DNA from: Maratus speciosus
Taxonomy: Eukaryota; Arthropoda; Arachnida; Araneae; Salticidae
Assembly: GCA_963932465.1 (NCBI GenBank)
Contig: OZ010787.1
Coordinates: 31,996,087 to 32,060,086 of the forward strand
Reading direction: 5' to 3'
DNA: 64,000 bases
Both the position numbers and the translations under genes were made by a program. Under the pieces are notes generated by a model. The model made no database searches. It was not told the DNA's origin and was given only the letters and a program-made list of their open reading frames with translations. This document shows, piece after piece, positions 52,840 through 62,430 of the stretch; position 1 is the stretch's first letter; every line of letters starts with the position of its first letter.

Positions 52840-55440
52840 ATAAATTTTTTCATAGATCGTTGAAAAAAATTGTGTTGTGATCATTAGAAAAAAAAAAAGA
52901 ATTTCATCCAACCATCTTGGAAAAATAATCATGAATTTTGTGAAACAATCGAAGAAAAAAATTGCAAATTTCATCAAAAGATCGCAGAAGAACATGTTGA
53001 ATTTTGCCAATCTGTCACTCAGGAATATCGGGAACTTCGACAAATAGTCGCAGAAAAAAAATCAAATTCGTCACAGATAATTGAAAAAAAAATGCAAATT
53101 TCGCCAAACAATCTTGGGAAAAAATCATGCATTTTGTGAAACGATCGCTGCAAAAAGCCCTCGAATTTCAGTAAACAATCGAAAAAAAATATTGCAAATT
53201 TCATCAAAAAATCGCGGAAATGTATAGAAAATTTTGACAAAAGAGTGCCGAAGCGCACACTAAATTTTGCCAATCTGTCGCTGAGAAATATCGGGAACTT
53301 TGGCAAATAGTCACCAAGAAGAAATAAGTAAAATAACAAATTTCATCATAGGTCGTTGAAAAAAAAACGTGAATTTCGTCAAACGATTGTTGAAAAAAAA
53401 CCCGCGAATTTCAGTAAACAATCGAAAAAAAAATTACAAATTTCATCAAAAGATCGCGGAAATGCATGGCAAATTTCGTCAAAAAAGTGCAGAAGCATAT
53501 GCCAATTTTGCCAATCTGTCGCTGAGAAATATCGGGTACTTCGACAAATGGCCGCGGAAAAGAAAAACACAAATTTTGTCACTGATCGTTGAAAAAAAAA
53601 AATGCAAATTTCATGAAACGATTTTTTTTTTGGGGGGGGGGGGGGAATCGTGCATTTTGTGAAACGATCGCTGAAAAAAAAAACGTGAATTTCAGTAAAC
53701 GAAGAAAAATATTGCAAATTTCATCAAAAGATCGCAAAAACGCATAGCAAAGTTTGTCTAAAGAGAGCAGATTACAAATTTTGCCAATATGTCGCTGAGA
53801 AATATCGGAAACTTCGACAAATGTCCACGGAAAAGAAAAACAAATTTTGTCACTGATCGTTGAAAAAAAAAAAATGCAAATTTCATAAAACGATTTGAGA
53901 CGGGGGGGGGGGGGGGTTGGAGAATTGTGCATTTTTTGAAACGATCGCAGAAAAAAAAAACGTGAATTGCAGAAAAACACAAATTTTGTCACTGATCGTT
54001 AAAAAAACCTTACAAATTTCATGAAACGATTTGGGGGGGGGGGGGGAATCGTGCATTTTGTGAAACGATCACTGAAAAAAAAGCGTGAATTTCAGTAAAC
54101 GAAGAAAAATATTGCAAATTTCATCAAAAGATCGCAAAAACGCATAGTAAAGTTTGTCTAAAGAGTGCAGATTACAAATTTTGCCAATATGTCGCTGAGA
54201 AATATCAGAAACTTCAACAAATGACCACGGAAAAGAAAAACAAATTTTGTCACTGATCGTTTAAAAAAAAATCGTGAAAAAAAACGCGAATTTCGTCAAA
54301 CGATTGCTGAAAAAAACCCCGCGAATTTCAGTAAACAATCGAAGAAAAATATTGCAAATTTCATCAAAAGATCGCGGAAATGCATGGCAAATTTCGTCAA
54401 AAAAGTGCAGAAGCATATGCCAATTCTGCCAATCTGTCACTGAGAAATATCAGGAACTTCGACAAATGGCCGCGGAAAAGAAAACACAAATTTTGTCACT
54501 GATCGTTGAAAAAAAAAAAAAAAAATGCATATTTCATGAAACGATTTTTTTTTTTTTGGGGGGGGGGGTGAACTGTGCATTTTGTGAAACGATTGCAGAA
54601 ACAAAAACGTGAATTTCAGTGAACAAAAAAAAAATATTGCAAATTTCATCAAAAGATCACAGAAACGCATAGCAAAGTTTGTCTAAAGAGTGCACATTAC
54701 GAATTTTGTCAAATGGCTGCGGAAAAGAAAACACCTATTTTGTCACTGATCGTTAAAAAAAAAACCCACAAATTTCATGAAACGATTTGGGGGGGGGGGG
54801 GATCGTGCATTTTGTGAAACGATCACTGATAAAAAAAAAAGCGTGAATTTCAGTAAACGAAGAAAAATATTGCAAATTTCATCAAAAGATCGCAGAAACA
54901 CATAGCAAAGTTTGTTTGAAGAGTGCAGATTACAAATTTTGCCAATATGTCGCTGAGAAATATAGGAAAGTTCGACAAATGGCCACGGAAAAAAAAAAAA
55001 ATTGTCACTGATCGTTTAAAAAAAATCGTGAAAAAAAAAACCCTGCAAATTCCGTGAAACGAATTGGGGGGTGCGGGGGGGGGGGAGAGATCGTGCATTT
55101 TGTGAAACGATTGCTGAAAAAAAACGTGAATTTCAGTAAACGAAGAAAGATATTGTACATTTCATCAAAAGATCGCAGAAACGCATAGCAAAGTTTGTCT
55201 AATCTTTGGCTAATGGTCGCAAAAAAAAATAACGCGAATTTCATGAAAAATCTTGTAAAAACAATCACTATAAAAATAAAACACAAAATTCGATAAACAG
55301 TCGAGGGAATAAATTGCAAATTTCATCAAATGATCGCGGAAATGTATAGCAAATTTTGACAAAAGAGTGCAGAAGCACACGCTGAATTTTTCCAATCTGT
55401 CGCTGAGAAATGTCGGGAACTTTGACAAATGGCGACAGAA
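52840..55440 (+). repeat. 33-bp-based minisatellite with G-tracts
   Basis: The basic unit is about 33 bp with the pattern CAAATTTCATCAAAAGATCG, then GAAAAAAAA. Units come in diverged types (CAGTAAACAATCG, GCCAATCTGTCGCTGAG, GGGAACTTCGACAAATGGC, TGTCACTGATCGTTG). These recur in the same order in higher-order units of roughly 230-300 bp. Six G-tracts of 11-15 G occur at one fixed slot (53632, 53902, 54033, 54558, 54789, 55075). Because 33 is divisible by 3, long open frames appear on both strands (53019-53339, 53579-53992, 54274-54612 and others). They are artefacts of the period. Confidence 0.87.
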
Positions 55441-56509
55441 CAAAAAAAAAAATCATAATTTATCTTCACTGAATTACACCTAAACATTAAACTGCTATGC
55501 CTGGCACCACAGTTGCAGAAAATTCTCCAAGTGTCTGTGACAGATACTTCAGTGGCAGAAAATAATCTGCTGGTAAAATATTTTACAAATGAAGCATTAA
55601 TTAATCAAACCACCACTTACCTGCAATGTCTTTAAGCATTTTATTAATTTTTATAGATAATAATCTTAGTTTTGTATTAAGTAATAAAGAGCTAAACATA
55701 ATTGTAAAGTGAAATAATAAAAGTTTGATGGAAAAATAATCTGCAAAAAAGATAAGAAAATCTGTGACGCCTGTCTCCCATCTTGAATTTTCTGCTACTG
55801 GACCTGGCACTATGAAAACATTCAGTAAAGTGCAAGATATGTTTTCATTACGATTTCTTATCAGTGGGAAAGTGGAGAGAACAGATTGACAAAAGGAAAA
55901 GAACTGAAAATGGAAAATTCTGAGTGCGTAAAATAGTTAAGATGTGCATTTTGTGACATGGAGTTTCATAAGAATTGCACATGAATGAACTCTTAATCGC
56001 CCAAGAACGGAAATTATTTACTGAATGTTTTAAAAAAAACATTCGATTCTTGGGGCGATTAGACAAATTTGAGTTTCAGAATAATCGTCCAAGAATGGAC
56101 ATGCAGTCAGGTATAAAACGTACGTTGTCATCGCCCAATAATGTCAACAATAATAAATGAAAACATTGAATATTTGTATATGAAGCAAACTGAGTTCAAT
56201 AACAATTTTAAAAATGCAGAATCAAAATTAAAACTTATATTTTTGTTTATTTAAATGAAAAAAAGTTTAAATTCTACATATAACATTTCGAGTTATACCG
56301 ATTATTAAGTCTTATCATGTTATGGTTAAGCATCACAAAAAATTTCAAAATAGTAACTCAATAAATAAAAATTATTTTAAAATAGGTATGTCCCGAACCT
56401 TCTTAAATGAAACAAAGTTCAATAACAAATCTTAAAATCAATACATACATCTTATACTTTTGCTAAGAAATGAAAAGAAAACATTCAGTGAAGCGTTGAT
56501 TCAGCAAAT
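55441..56509. other. Interior of composite repeat 2, no gene
   Basis: A/T-rich sequence with internal duplications. GTAAAGTGCAAGATATG, then TTTTCATTACG (55826) recurs in diverged form at 56793. The plus frame 55975-56160 and the minus frames 55601-55810 and 55848-56066 have no recognisable domain. Confidence 0.4.
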
Positions 56510-56715
56510 ATGTGAAAAGTTTAGTTTTCAGGTGAAAAAGTTTGTAAAAAGCCTACTTTTATGACAATTTTGTGAAGGGTCCTTTTTTTAAGGTGAAAAG
56601 TTTTGTGAAGGGTCCTGCTTTGATTTGAAAAAAATTGTGCAGGGTCCAGTTTTGACATGAAAAATGTTGTGAGGGGTCCTGTTTTGCAATGAAAAATTTT
56701 GTGAGCGGTCCTTTA
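56510..56715 (+). repeat. About 40-bp tandem repeat, five units
   Basis: The phrase TTTTGTGAAGGGTCCT and variants (TTGTGCAGGGTCCAG, TTGTGAGGGGTCCTG, TTGTGAGCGGTCCT) recur with a period of 37-42 bp between GATGAAAA-like spacers. Diverged, non-coding. Confidence 0.75.
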
Positions 56716-57966
56716 AAGAACCCAATTTTTCCTAAACAGATCCCTGTGCTTGTTACATATCATGACTTTGATAAGAAATGAAAACACCCAGTAAAGTGTA
56801 AAAAATATGTTTTCATTGGGATTTGTTATGAAACTCATAATATATGGGGAAGTGGAAAAAAAAAAGATAAAAGAAAAACCCAAATAACTTCATTCATTTC
56901 CCCTGAAAAGAAATAATTGTTGTATTCCTATTCTTGGGCGATGACAACATACATCTCTTAATCACCCGAGAACGGAAATTATTTACTGAATGTTTCCTTT
57001 TCATAGAATGTACAGTTTTCATCTTACACTTTACTATAAAATGTACAGTTCTATTTTTACTAAGAAATGAAAACATTCAGTGAAGCGTTGATTCAGCAAA
57101 TTTGAAAAAAAAAAAAAAAAATCAGCAAATTTGAAAAAAAAAAAAATACTTAAAGATCCCAGAAAGTCCAAGGAACATTATACTATTTCATTCTTGGGCG
57201 ACTACGCGTACGTAAATAGATATTAATACGAAGAACGAATACAATTTAAAGTAACTTACGTGAATTGTATTATATCACTTCTTATAAACATTATAAAATA
57301 ATGTCAATAAGATTAAATCTTATAGTAACAAAATAAATAAAGCATGAAAAATAAACAGTGCAATTTCCCGCTACAGTTAGGCTAGGAAATGCAGCCGCTG
57401 TATCTCATATTTACCACCTGCTCTCATTGGCTGGTTTCTTCTTTGCCGCGGATTGGCTTAGAGCTGCAAATAGCCTGAAACCCATAACGTTTTATTGCAG
57501 CGGATTGGCTTAGAGCTGTAAACAGCCTCTAACACATAACGTTTTAATTACGTTTTAATTTTTTTTAAATATCTAAATTGAAATTTTAAAATCCGGCGGC
57601 GAAGTACACTTTCCAGTAACAGCATCTACACATGACAAAAATTTCAGAGGTCTAGGTGTTATAATTTCGGAGCTTTCCGCAGTCAGGCAGGCAGACAAAC
57701 ATCTCTTATTTTATATATATAGATTAAAGAAGTTTTTTTTGAAAATTGAAAACATTTTCGGATGGAAAGTGTTAACTTAAACTTTGATATTATTACCCCT
57801 TCTTATTTCGAAATAGATTTTGTGAAATCCAATTAAATAAGAAAGGTGAAATGGAAAAAATACGACGATACCTTTTTCAACTTTTCCTTAACCGTTTTTG
57901 ATAAAATCTGCGGAATTCAAAGTATTTATTTTCTTAAAATTGTTACTGGAATTTAAAGTGGCACCA

Positions 57967-58185
57967 TTATCCCCTTGAAGTGCAGCGGTATATTATATAT
58001 ACCGCTTAATTGTAATTCCCAAATGCCACATTGCCACCAGAATTTAGGAATTAAATTATTCTGTGTATAATGTATGCGAAGAAAAGCTTTTACTTATTTT
58101 CATATAATTTTGTTAATAAATCCCGGTGTCAATTAACCATTTTAACATCTTAGCAACAGAAGTACTTTGCCACTGAAAGGGTTAA
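57967..58185 (+). mobile_element. Family K TTAA MITE
   Basis: The left TTAT (mutated TTAA) at 57967 is followed by CCCCTTGAAGTGCAG and the palindrome CGGTATATTATATATACCG, centred 24.5 bp from it. The right end CACTGAAAGGG precedes TTAA (58182-58185). Core TTGCCACCAGAATTTAGG at 58031. One copy only. Confidence 0.78.
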
Positions 58186-58520
58186 AGAAAACTTATTTTC
58201 CATGAAATATTTGTTTAAGAAAACACAGAAATAATGTTATTAGGGATATATCTTGAATTACGAATTTAGAAAAAATTAGAAAAATTCTAACTGTAGTAGA
58301 ATATTTATGCACAAAAAACGAACAATCGTAGGCCTTTTAGCCTTTTGCGATCAAATGTCGACAAATAACCGCCCAAGTTTTAAACACATGATTCTATTTT
58401 TATATTCTATTTGCACCACTATGTTTTAAAAGTACAAATTTTAGTAAATTTCTCTTGCACCTGTTGTTAAAGTGCAAGTAAAAATCATGGAACTATTAAT
58501 AAAGAGGAACTGACATATCC

Positions 58521-58746
58521 TTAACCCCTTAACGGTCGCATTAAACTACCGTTTAAAAATTAAAATTGTTTATTGGTACCACTTAAAAAAAAAGAAATAT
58601 TCATCTTATTTAATGACAGGTAATATGATACCATAATAAAGCCAATTACACTCTTTTTTTAAATTGGTGGGAATCAAACAAATCTGTTTAATCTGAATAA
58701 AAGACACAGACCGTGAATATGACGGGAGCGAGAATTAAGGGGTTAA
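58521..58746 (-). mobile_element. Family F TTAA MITE (copy F4)
   Basis: TTAA at both ends. Left CCCCTTAACGGTCGC; at the right CCCGTGAATATGACGGG, then AGCGAGAATTAAGGGG. The palindrome is centred 24.5 bp from the right TTAA. The E sequence TATCCTTAAAATAGTG is restored when F4 is removed, which confirms the TTAA duplication. Confidence 0.88.
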
Positions 58747-59155
58747 AATAGTGAAGCTTCAGCTGTAACCGCTTTCACAGGGGTTGCTTACCGCCGGTGG
58801 AAACTTCCACCAGTAAATTTATATAGCAATTTTCTCCTTATTTAAACACCTTATTGTTGCAAAATTTCAGTCATAAATAATGGCAGAAACAGATTTTCAT
58901 TTTTACCGGTGTATGTTTATTTTGGTAGTGGTTATGTACTGAGTTACCGCCATATTGGGGCAACCAGGGAAACAAACTGACTGTTTTACCAAGCAAACTG
59001 ACACTAGTAAAAACAAATAGAAATTTTAGCATATTTTTGAGAAACTATTTCTATGAATAAGACGCTTAAATAAGACGAGATTTTCTATTCAATTTTACTG
59101 GCGGGAAATTGACCCCCCCCCCCCCCCGGCGGTAATCTGAAAATGTACATCCTAT

Positions 59156-59382
59156 TTAACCCCTTAATTCTCGCTCCCGTCATATTCACGGGCTGTGACT
59201 TTTATTCAGATTATTCAGATTTGTTTGATTCCCACCAGTTTTATACAATGGTGTATTTGGCTTTATTATGATATCATTTTACCTGTCATTAAATAAGGTG
59301 AACATTTATTTTTCTAAAAAGCGGTCCCAATAAGGAATTTGAATTTTTGAATCGTAATTTAATGCTACCGATAAGGGGTTAA
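59156..59382 (+). mobile_element. Family F TTAA MITE (copy F5)
   Basis: CCCCTTAATTCTCGCT leads into CCCGTCATATTCACGGG, centred 24.5 bp from the left TTAA; the right end is CTACCGATAAGGGG. Core CCCACCAGTTTTATACAATG at 59232. Confidence 0.88.
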
Positions 59383-59490
59383 AATAAACATTCGCCATCT
59401 TGTGACAAACTCCTCAGTTACTTCACTTGCAATTGGTAGACAGTATACTATATGTCTTCTCCTCTTTATTCATAACTGCATTGTAAGAAT

Positions 59491-59680
59491 CAGGATTGCC
59501 AGTTTGGCCTCCATTTTTGTTTCCAATTTTTAATTTCACCCCGGGAAGTTTGAAAGAAGATTTTTTACTTTCTATAATAACGAAATGTCTTCCATTAAAT
59601 AAAACAAGAAATACTATTTTTAATTTCTTATATGAATTAAGATTTTCTGAATAAAATTGGAGGCCAAACTGGCAATCCTG
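59491..59680. mobile_element. hAT-type MITE R, CAGGATTGCCAGTTTGG ends
   Basis: The inverted ends CAGGATTGCCAGTTTGGCCT and AGGCCAAACTGGCAATCCTG are perfect over 20 bp. The flanks GTAAGAAT (59483-59490) and GTAAAAAT (59681-59688) form an 8-bp duplication with one mismatch. The left flank is also the right duplication of E7. Core TTTCACCCCGGGAAGTTTG. Confidence 0.86.
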
Positions 59681-59763
59681 GTAAAAATGTAGTGCGAACC
59701 GAATAAATTCGTGTAATAGATGCCTATGCCAAGGAGGAGTACTTCGACCGCAAATGATTAGAT

Positions 59764-60126
59764 CACAGCTGCCAACAGCTTATGTTTTCCTGTACCACAG
59801 AAATTTTATAGTAAATTTTACATTTTAATCCCCTTAGCGGTCGCATTAAATTACGGTTTAAAAATTCTAATTGCTTATTGACACCACTTTTTTGAAAAAA
59901 GAAATATTCAACTTATTTAATGACAGGAAAAATGGTACCATGATAAAGCCGATTACACTCTTTTATAAAACTGGGGGGAATCAACCAATTGAATGAAAGA
60001 CACAGCCCGTGAATATGACGGGAGCGTGAATTAAGGGGTTAAATCGGTGTAATTTGCCGGATAAATAAGGCAAAATTTTCTATTAAATTTTTGTGGTACG
60101 AAACAGCGGAAGAGTTTGCAGCTATG
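59764..60126. mobile_element. Palindromic MITE S carrying F6
   Basis: The left arm CACAGCTGCCAACAGC, then GTACCACAGAAATTTTATAG, pairs with the right arm TATTAAATTTTTGTGGTAC, then GTTTGCAGCTATG. It is related to the element at 4263-4426. A family F element lies inside at 59825. Another half of similar type ends GACAGCTATG near 60255. Confidence 0.65.
59825..60042 (-). mobile_element. Family F TTAA MITE (copy F6)
   Basis: Left end TCCCCTTAGCGGTCGC, right CCCGTGAATATGACGGG followed by AGCGTGAATTAAGGGG and TTAA (60039-60042). Same plan and orientation as F4. Confidence 0.86.
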
Positions 60127-60463
60127 GGCTAGAGTGCCACTATTTTCGGAATAGAAATATTAGCTTTGATTTTCGCAGAAATTTTGCAAATAAATAAGAC
60201 GAAGATTTCTGTTGCGAAAATTGGTACTAAAAATGGGAATGTGGACAGCTATGCACAGGGGATTCCATTTATTATAATGAAAATTTTCTAAGATGCATGT
60301 CTTTTATAAACAGAATATTTCGTAGTTAACTTCACAATTTCATAATTTTCAGCAATGGTTAATAATTTCGAAATCGAAAATACGACAAATTATTTAATGA
60401 ATTAATTAATAAAAATGGGACAGTTTCAGTAGCTTTGAAGACAAAAGACATAATTCAAATCCT
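60127..60463. other. AT-rich DNA, part of a MITE at the start
   Basis: 60130-60260 looks like a diverged inverted-repeat element (TAGAGTGCCACTATTTTCGG, ATAAATAAGACGAAGATTTC). The rest has no recognisable feature. Confidence 0.4.
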
Positions 60464-60671
60464 TTAACCTTCCGTCTACCAGACGGGTCCATTGGACCCG
60501 ACATGTACATTCAAAATATTTATTCAAACCAGAAATTTCTTCAAAACAAACTAAATGTATAAATCAGACAATAATAAGTTAAATAAACAAATTAAATAGT
60601 TTTAAGTAAAAATTCTGGTCTAGAATGTTTTTATAAAACTTGAGTAAAATTTCCGGTAGTTCTAGGGTTAA
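60464..60671 (+). mobile_element. Family B TTAA MITE (copy B5)
   Basis: TTAACCTTCCGTCTACCAGA leads into GGGTCCATTGGACCC; the right end is CCGGTAGTTCTAGGG. Nearly identical to B3. Confidence 0.88.
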
Positions 60672-60696
60672 ATTAACATTTCGACTAATTAAATGT

Positions 60697-61478
60697 TTAA
60701 CCCCTTCACGGTCGCTTAATATTTGGAAAAACCATCAAAAAAGTACTTATTTATTTTATTACAGAAATTGAATAATTATAAGGTTTCTAAATAAAATATG
60801 CAATTAGTGTTTTTTTTTAAGGCGAAACAAAAAAAGATGTTATTGAACAAATTCATATTTGTAGAAAAGCCATCCTGCGAGAAATCTCTGTCTTAACCCT
60901 AGAACTACCGGAAATTTTACTCAAGTTTTATAAAAACATTCTACACCAGAATTTTTACTTAAAACTATTTAATTTGTTTATTTAACTTATTATTGTCTGA
61001 TTTATACATTTAGTTTGTTTGGAAGAAATTTCTGGTTTGAATAAATATTTTGAATGTACATGTCGGGTCCAATGGACCCGTCTGGTAGACGGAAGGTTAA
61101 CGTTATTTTACACCGTACAATTTAATGCGAATAAAACCTTCATTTTTCACACCGTAGATCTTTATTTATCATCATCACACACATTTTTACAAATAATATT
61201 CGAAATAATATATATACATCAAATTTTTATTATTAAAAATTTTTTGAGTGTTACATATTTCGAAACATGCAATACAAAGCATAACATTACGGTCAACGCA
61301 AAAGCCAAACACGGACGGCACTGTTCAAAGACTTCATACCGAAATGCCAGTTAAATTTTTCTGGTTTCAGTAGTTTTTTCCAGCAATAAATCTCCAGCCC
61401 GGAAATATGACACGCGCTAGAGATAACGAACGACACCTCAGCCCGTGATATTGACGGGAGCGAGAATTAAGGGGTTAA
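60697..61478 (-). mobile_element. Long family F element split by B6 (copy F7)
   Basis: TTAA at 60697-60700 and 61475-61478. Left CCCCTTCACGGTCGC. Right CCCGTGATATTGACGGG, then AGCGAGAATTAAGGGG. Without B6 it is about 575 bp, more than twice the usual F length of 220, and the extra middle is not found in the other F copies. In that extra sequence the plus frame reads LSVTYFETCNTKHNITVNAK, a faint resemblance to the piggyBac C terminus. F7 could be a less deleted derivative of the autonomous parent. Confidence 0.7.
60893..61100 (-). mobile_element. Family B TTAA MITE (copy B6)
   Basis: CCCTAGAACTACCGG at the left, GGGTCCAATGGACCC at the right, centred 24.5 bp from TTAA 61097-61100. Inserted in F7. 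The frame at 61019-61354 starts inside it. Confidence 0.88.
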
Positions 61479-61667
61479 AGCATTTCAAATTAAACAGAAT
61501 TCATGGCATACTGGACAATTAAAATGAAAATATTCTAGCTCATACTATTGTAAAAAATATCAATGGTTATAAGAAAACCAAAATGTAATGATAGGAATTT
61601 CAGAACGTTAGAAAACAAATTATGTTAACAAATTATCTTATTTGTTTTTCTTGCTACAGGCTATTTC
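61479..61667. other. AT-rich DNA without a recognisable feature
   Basis: Nothing is recognisable here. Confidence 0.45.
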
Positions 61668-61675
61668 TATGATTA

Positions 61676-62422
61676 CCATGGAACTATTAAGAAAGAGGAA
61701 CTGACATATCCTTAAAATAGTGAAGCTTCAACTGTAACCGCTTTTTCAGGGGTTCATTACCACGAAACAAGACTTCCACTAGTAATTTAAAATAGAAAAA
61801 TTATCTTTATTTAAACGCCTCACTAATAAAAAATTCCAATCAAAAATAATGACAAAAAAGGATATTCATTTTTACTGGTGGAAGTTTACTTTGGCGGTTG
61901 TAGTTGAGGCATATTGTGACATCCAAGACAACCTCCTGTCAGTTCCAGTGAAAAGATTATAATACCTGGGAAACTGACACCAATAAAAATAAATAGAAAT
62001 TTTTTAGCATATTTCTGAGAGAAATTTACCACCAATTAGACGCTTAAATAAGACAAAATTTTCTATTCATGTTTACTTGTGGAAGTTTTCACCAGAGGCA
62101 ATCGGAAACTCTTGATCCGATAAAAAAAAAAAACAGTCGTCATCTTGTGACAACCTCCCCAATTACTTCACTCGCAACCAGTGTTGCCAGATTGGGGACT
62201 TCTTAAATTCAGATTATTTGACTGTCACCACTTTTTAAAATAGTATAATTCGCCTTATTTTTCAGAATTTTGAATCCATTTTTATATAGGCCGAATATTT
62301 CAATTTCAAAAAAGCGGCGGCAATCAACAATCTGGCGACAAGAAAGTCACCAATCTGGCAATACTGCTCGCAACTGCTAGACAATACACTGTATGTCTCC
62401 TCCTTTTTATTCATAACTCCAT
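61676..62422 (-). mobile_element. Family E hAT-type MITE carrying element O1 (copy E8)
   Basis: Perfect target duplication TATGATTA (61668-61675, 62423-62430). Left end CCATGGAACTATTAAGAAAG, right end TTTATTCATAACTCCAT. A 188-bp hAT-type element interrupts it at CTCGCAAC. Confidence 0.88.
62179..62366. mobile_element. hAT-type MITE O (copy O1), CAGTGTTGCCAGATTGG ends
   Basis: Ends CAGTGTTGCCAGATTGG and (inverted) CAGTATTGCCAGATTGG. Perfect 8-bp duplication CTCGCAAC (62171-62178, 62367-62374); the sequence CTCGCAACTG is intact in sister E copies. Core CACCACTTTTTAAAATAGTA, then TAATTCGCCTTATTT, at 62226. Confidence 0.9.
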
Positions 62423-62430
62423 TATGATTA

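Larger units (their letters stand above)
51935..57724 (+). mobile_element. Composite repeat 2: CCCGGCGTTGCCC tip, minisatellite-filled
   Basis: The left tip ACTAGCTGACTCGCCCGGCG, then TTGCCCGGGTC, and the right tip CAGACAAACATCTC, then TTTTATATATATAGAT, are the same as in the repeat at 10144-15219. The interior differs: a 33-bp-based minisatellite with G-tracts (52840-55440), a 40-bp repeat (56510-56715), and duplicated phrases (AACGGAAATTATTTACTGAA at 55998 and 56968; AAAACATTCAGTGAAGCGTT at 56478 and 57069). A near-duplicate GCGGATTGGCTTAGAGCTG (57449 and 57499) lies in the tail. No coding frame is present. Confidence 0.55.
58486..59482 (-). mobile_element. Family E hAT-type MITE carrying two F elements (copy E7)
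   Basis: Target duplication GTAAAAAT (58478-58485) and GTAAGAAT (59483-59490). Left end CATGGAACTATTAATAAAGA, right end TTTATTCATAACTGCATT. Two family F elements sit in it in opposite orientations (58521-58746, 59156-59382). A C16 run interrupts GACCCC-CGGCGG near 59112. Removing both F copies leaves about 550 bp. Confidence 0.87.

Noticed and set aside
53019..55456. Many overlapping open frames on both strands (phenylalanine-rich on minus, lysine- and glutamine-rich on plus)
   Set aside because: They are produced by a minisatellite with a 33-bp period, a multiple of 3, that keeps frames open. Homopolymer runs interrupt them, and no start or domain is supported.
61019..61354. 111-codon plus frame as a complete gene
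   Set aside because: Its start lies inside family B element B6. Only the later part (after about 61100) might be a transposase remnant, and that is reported as a weak lead.
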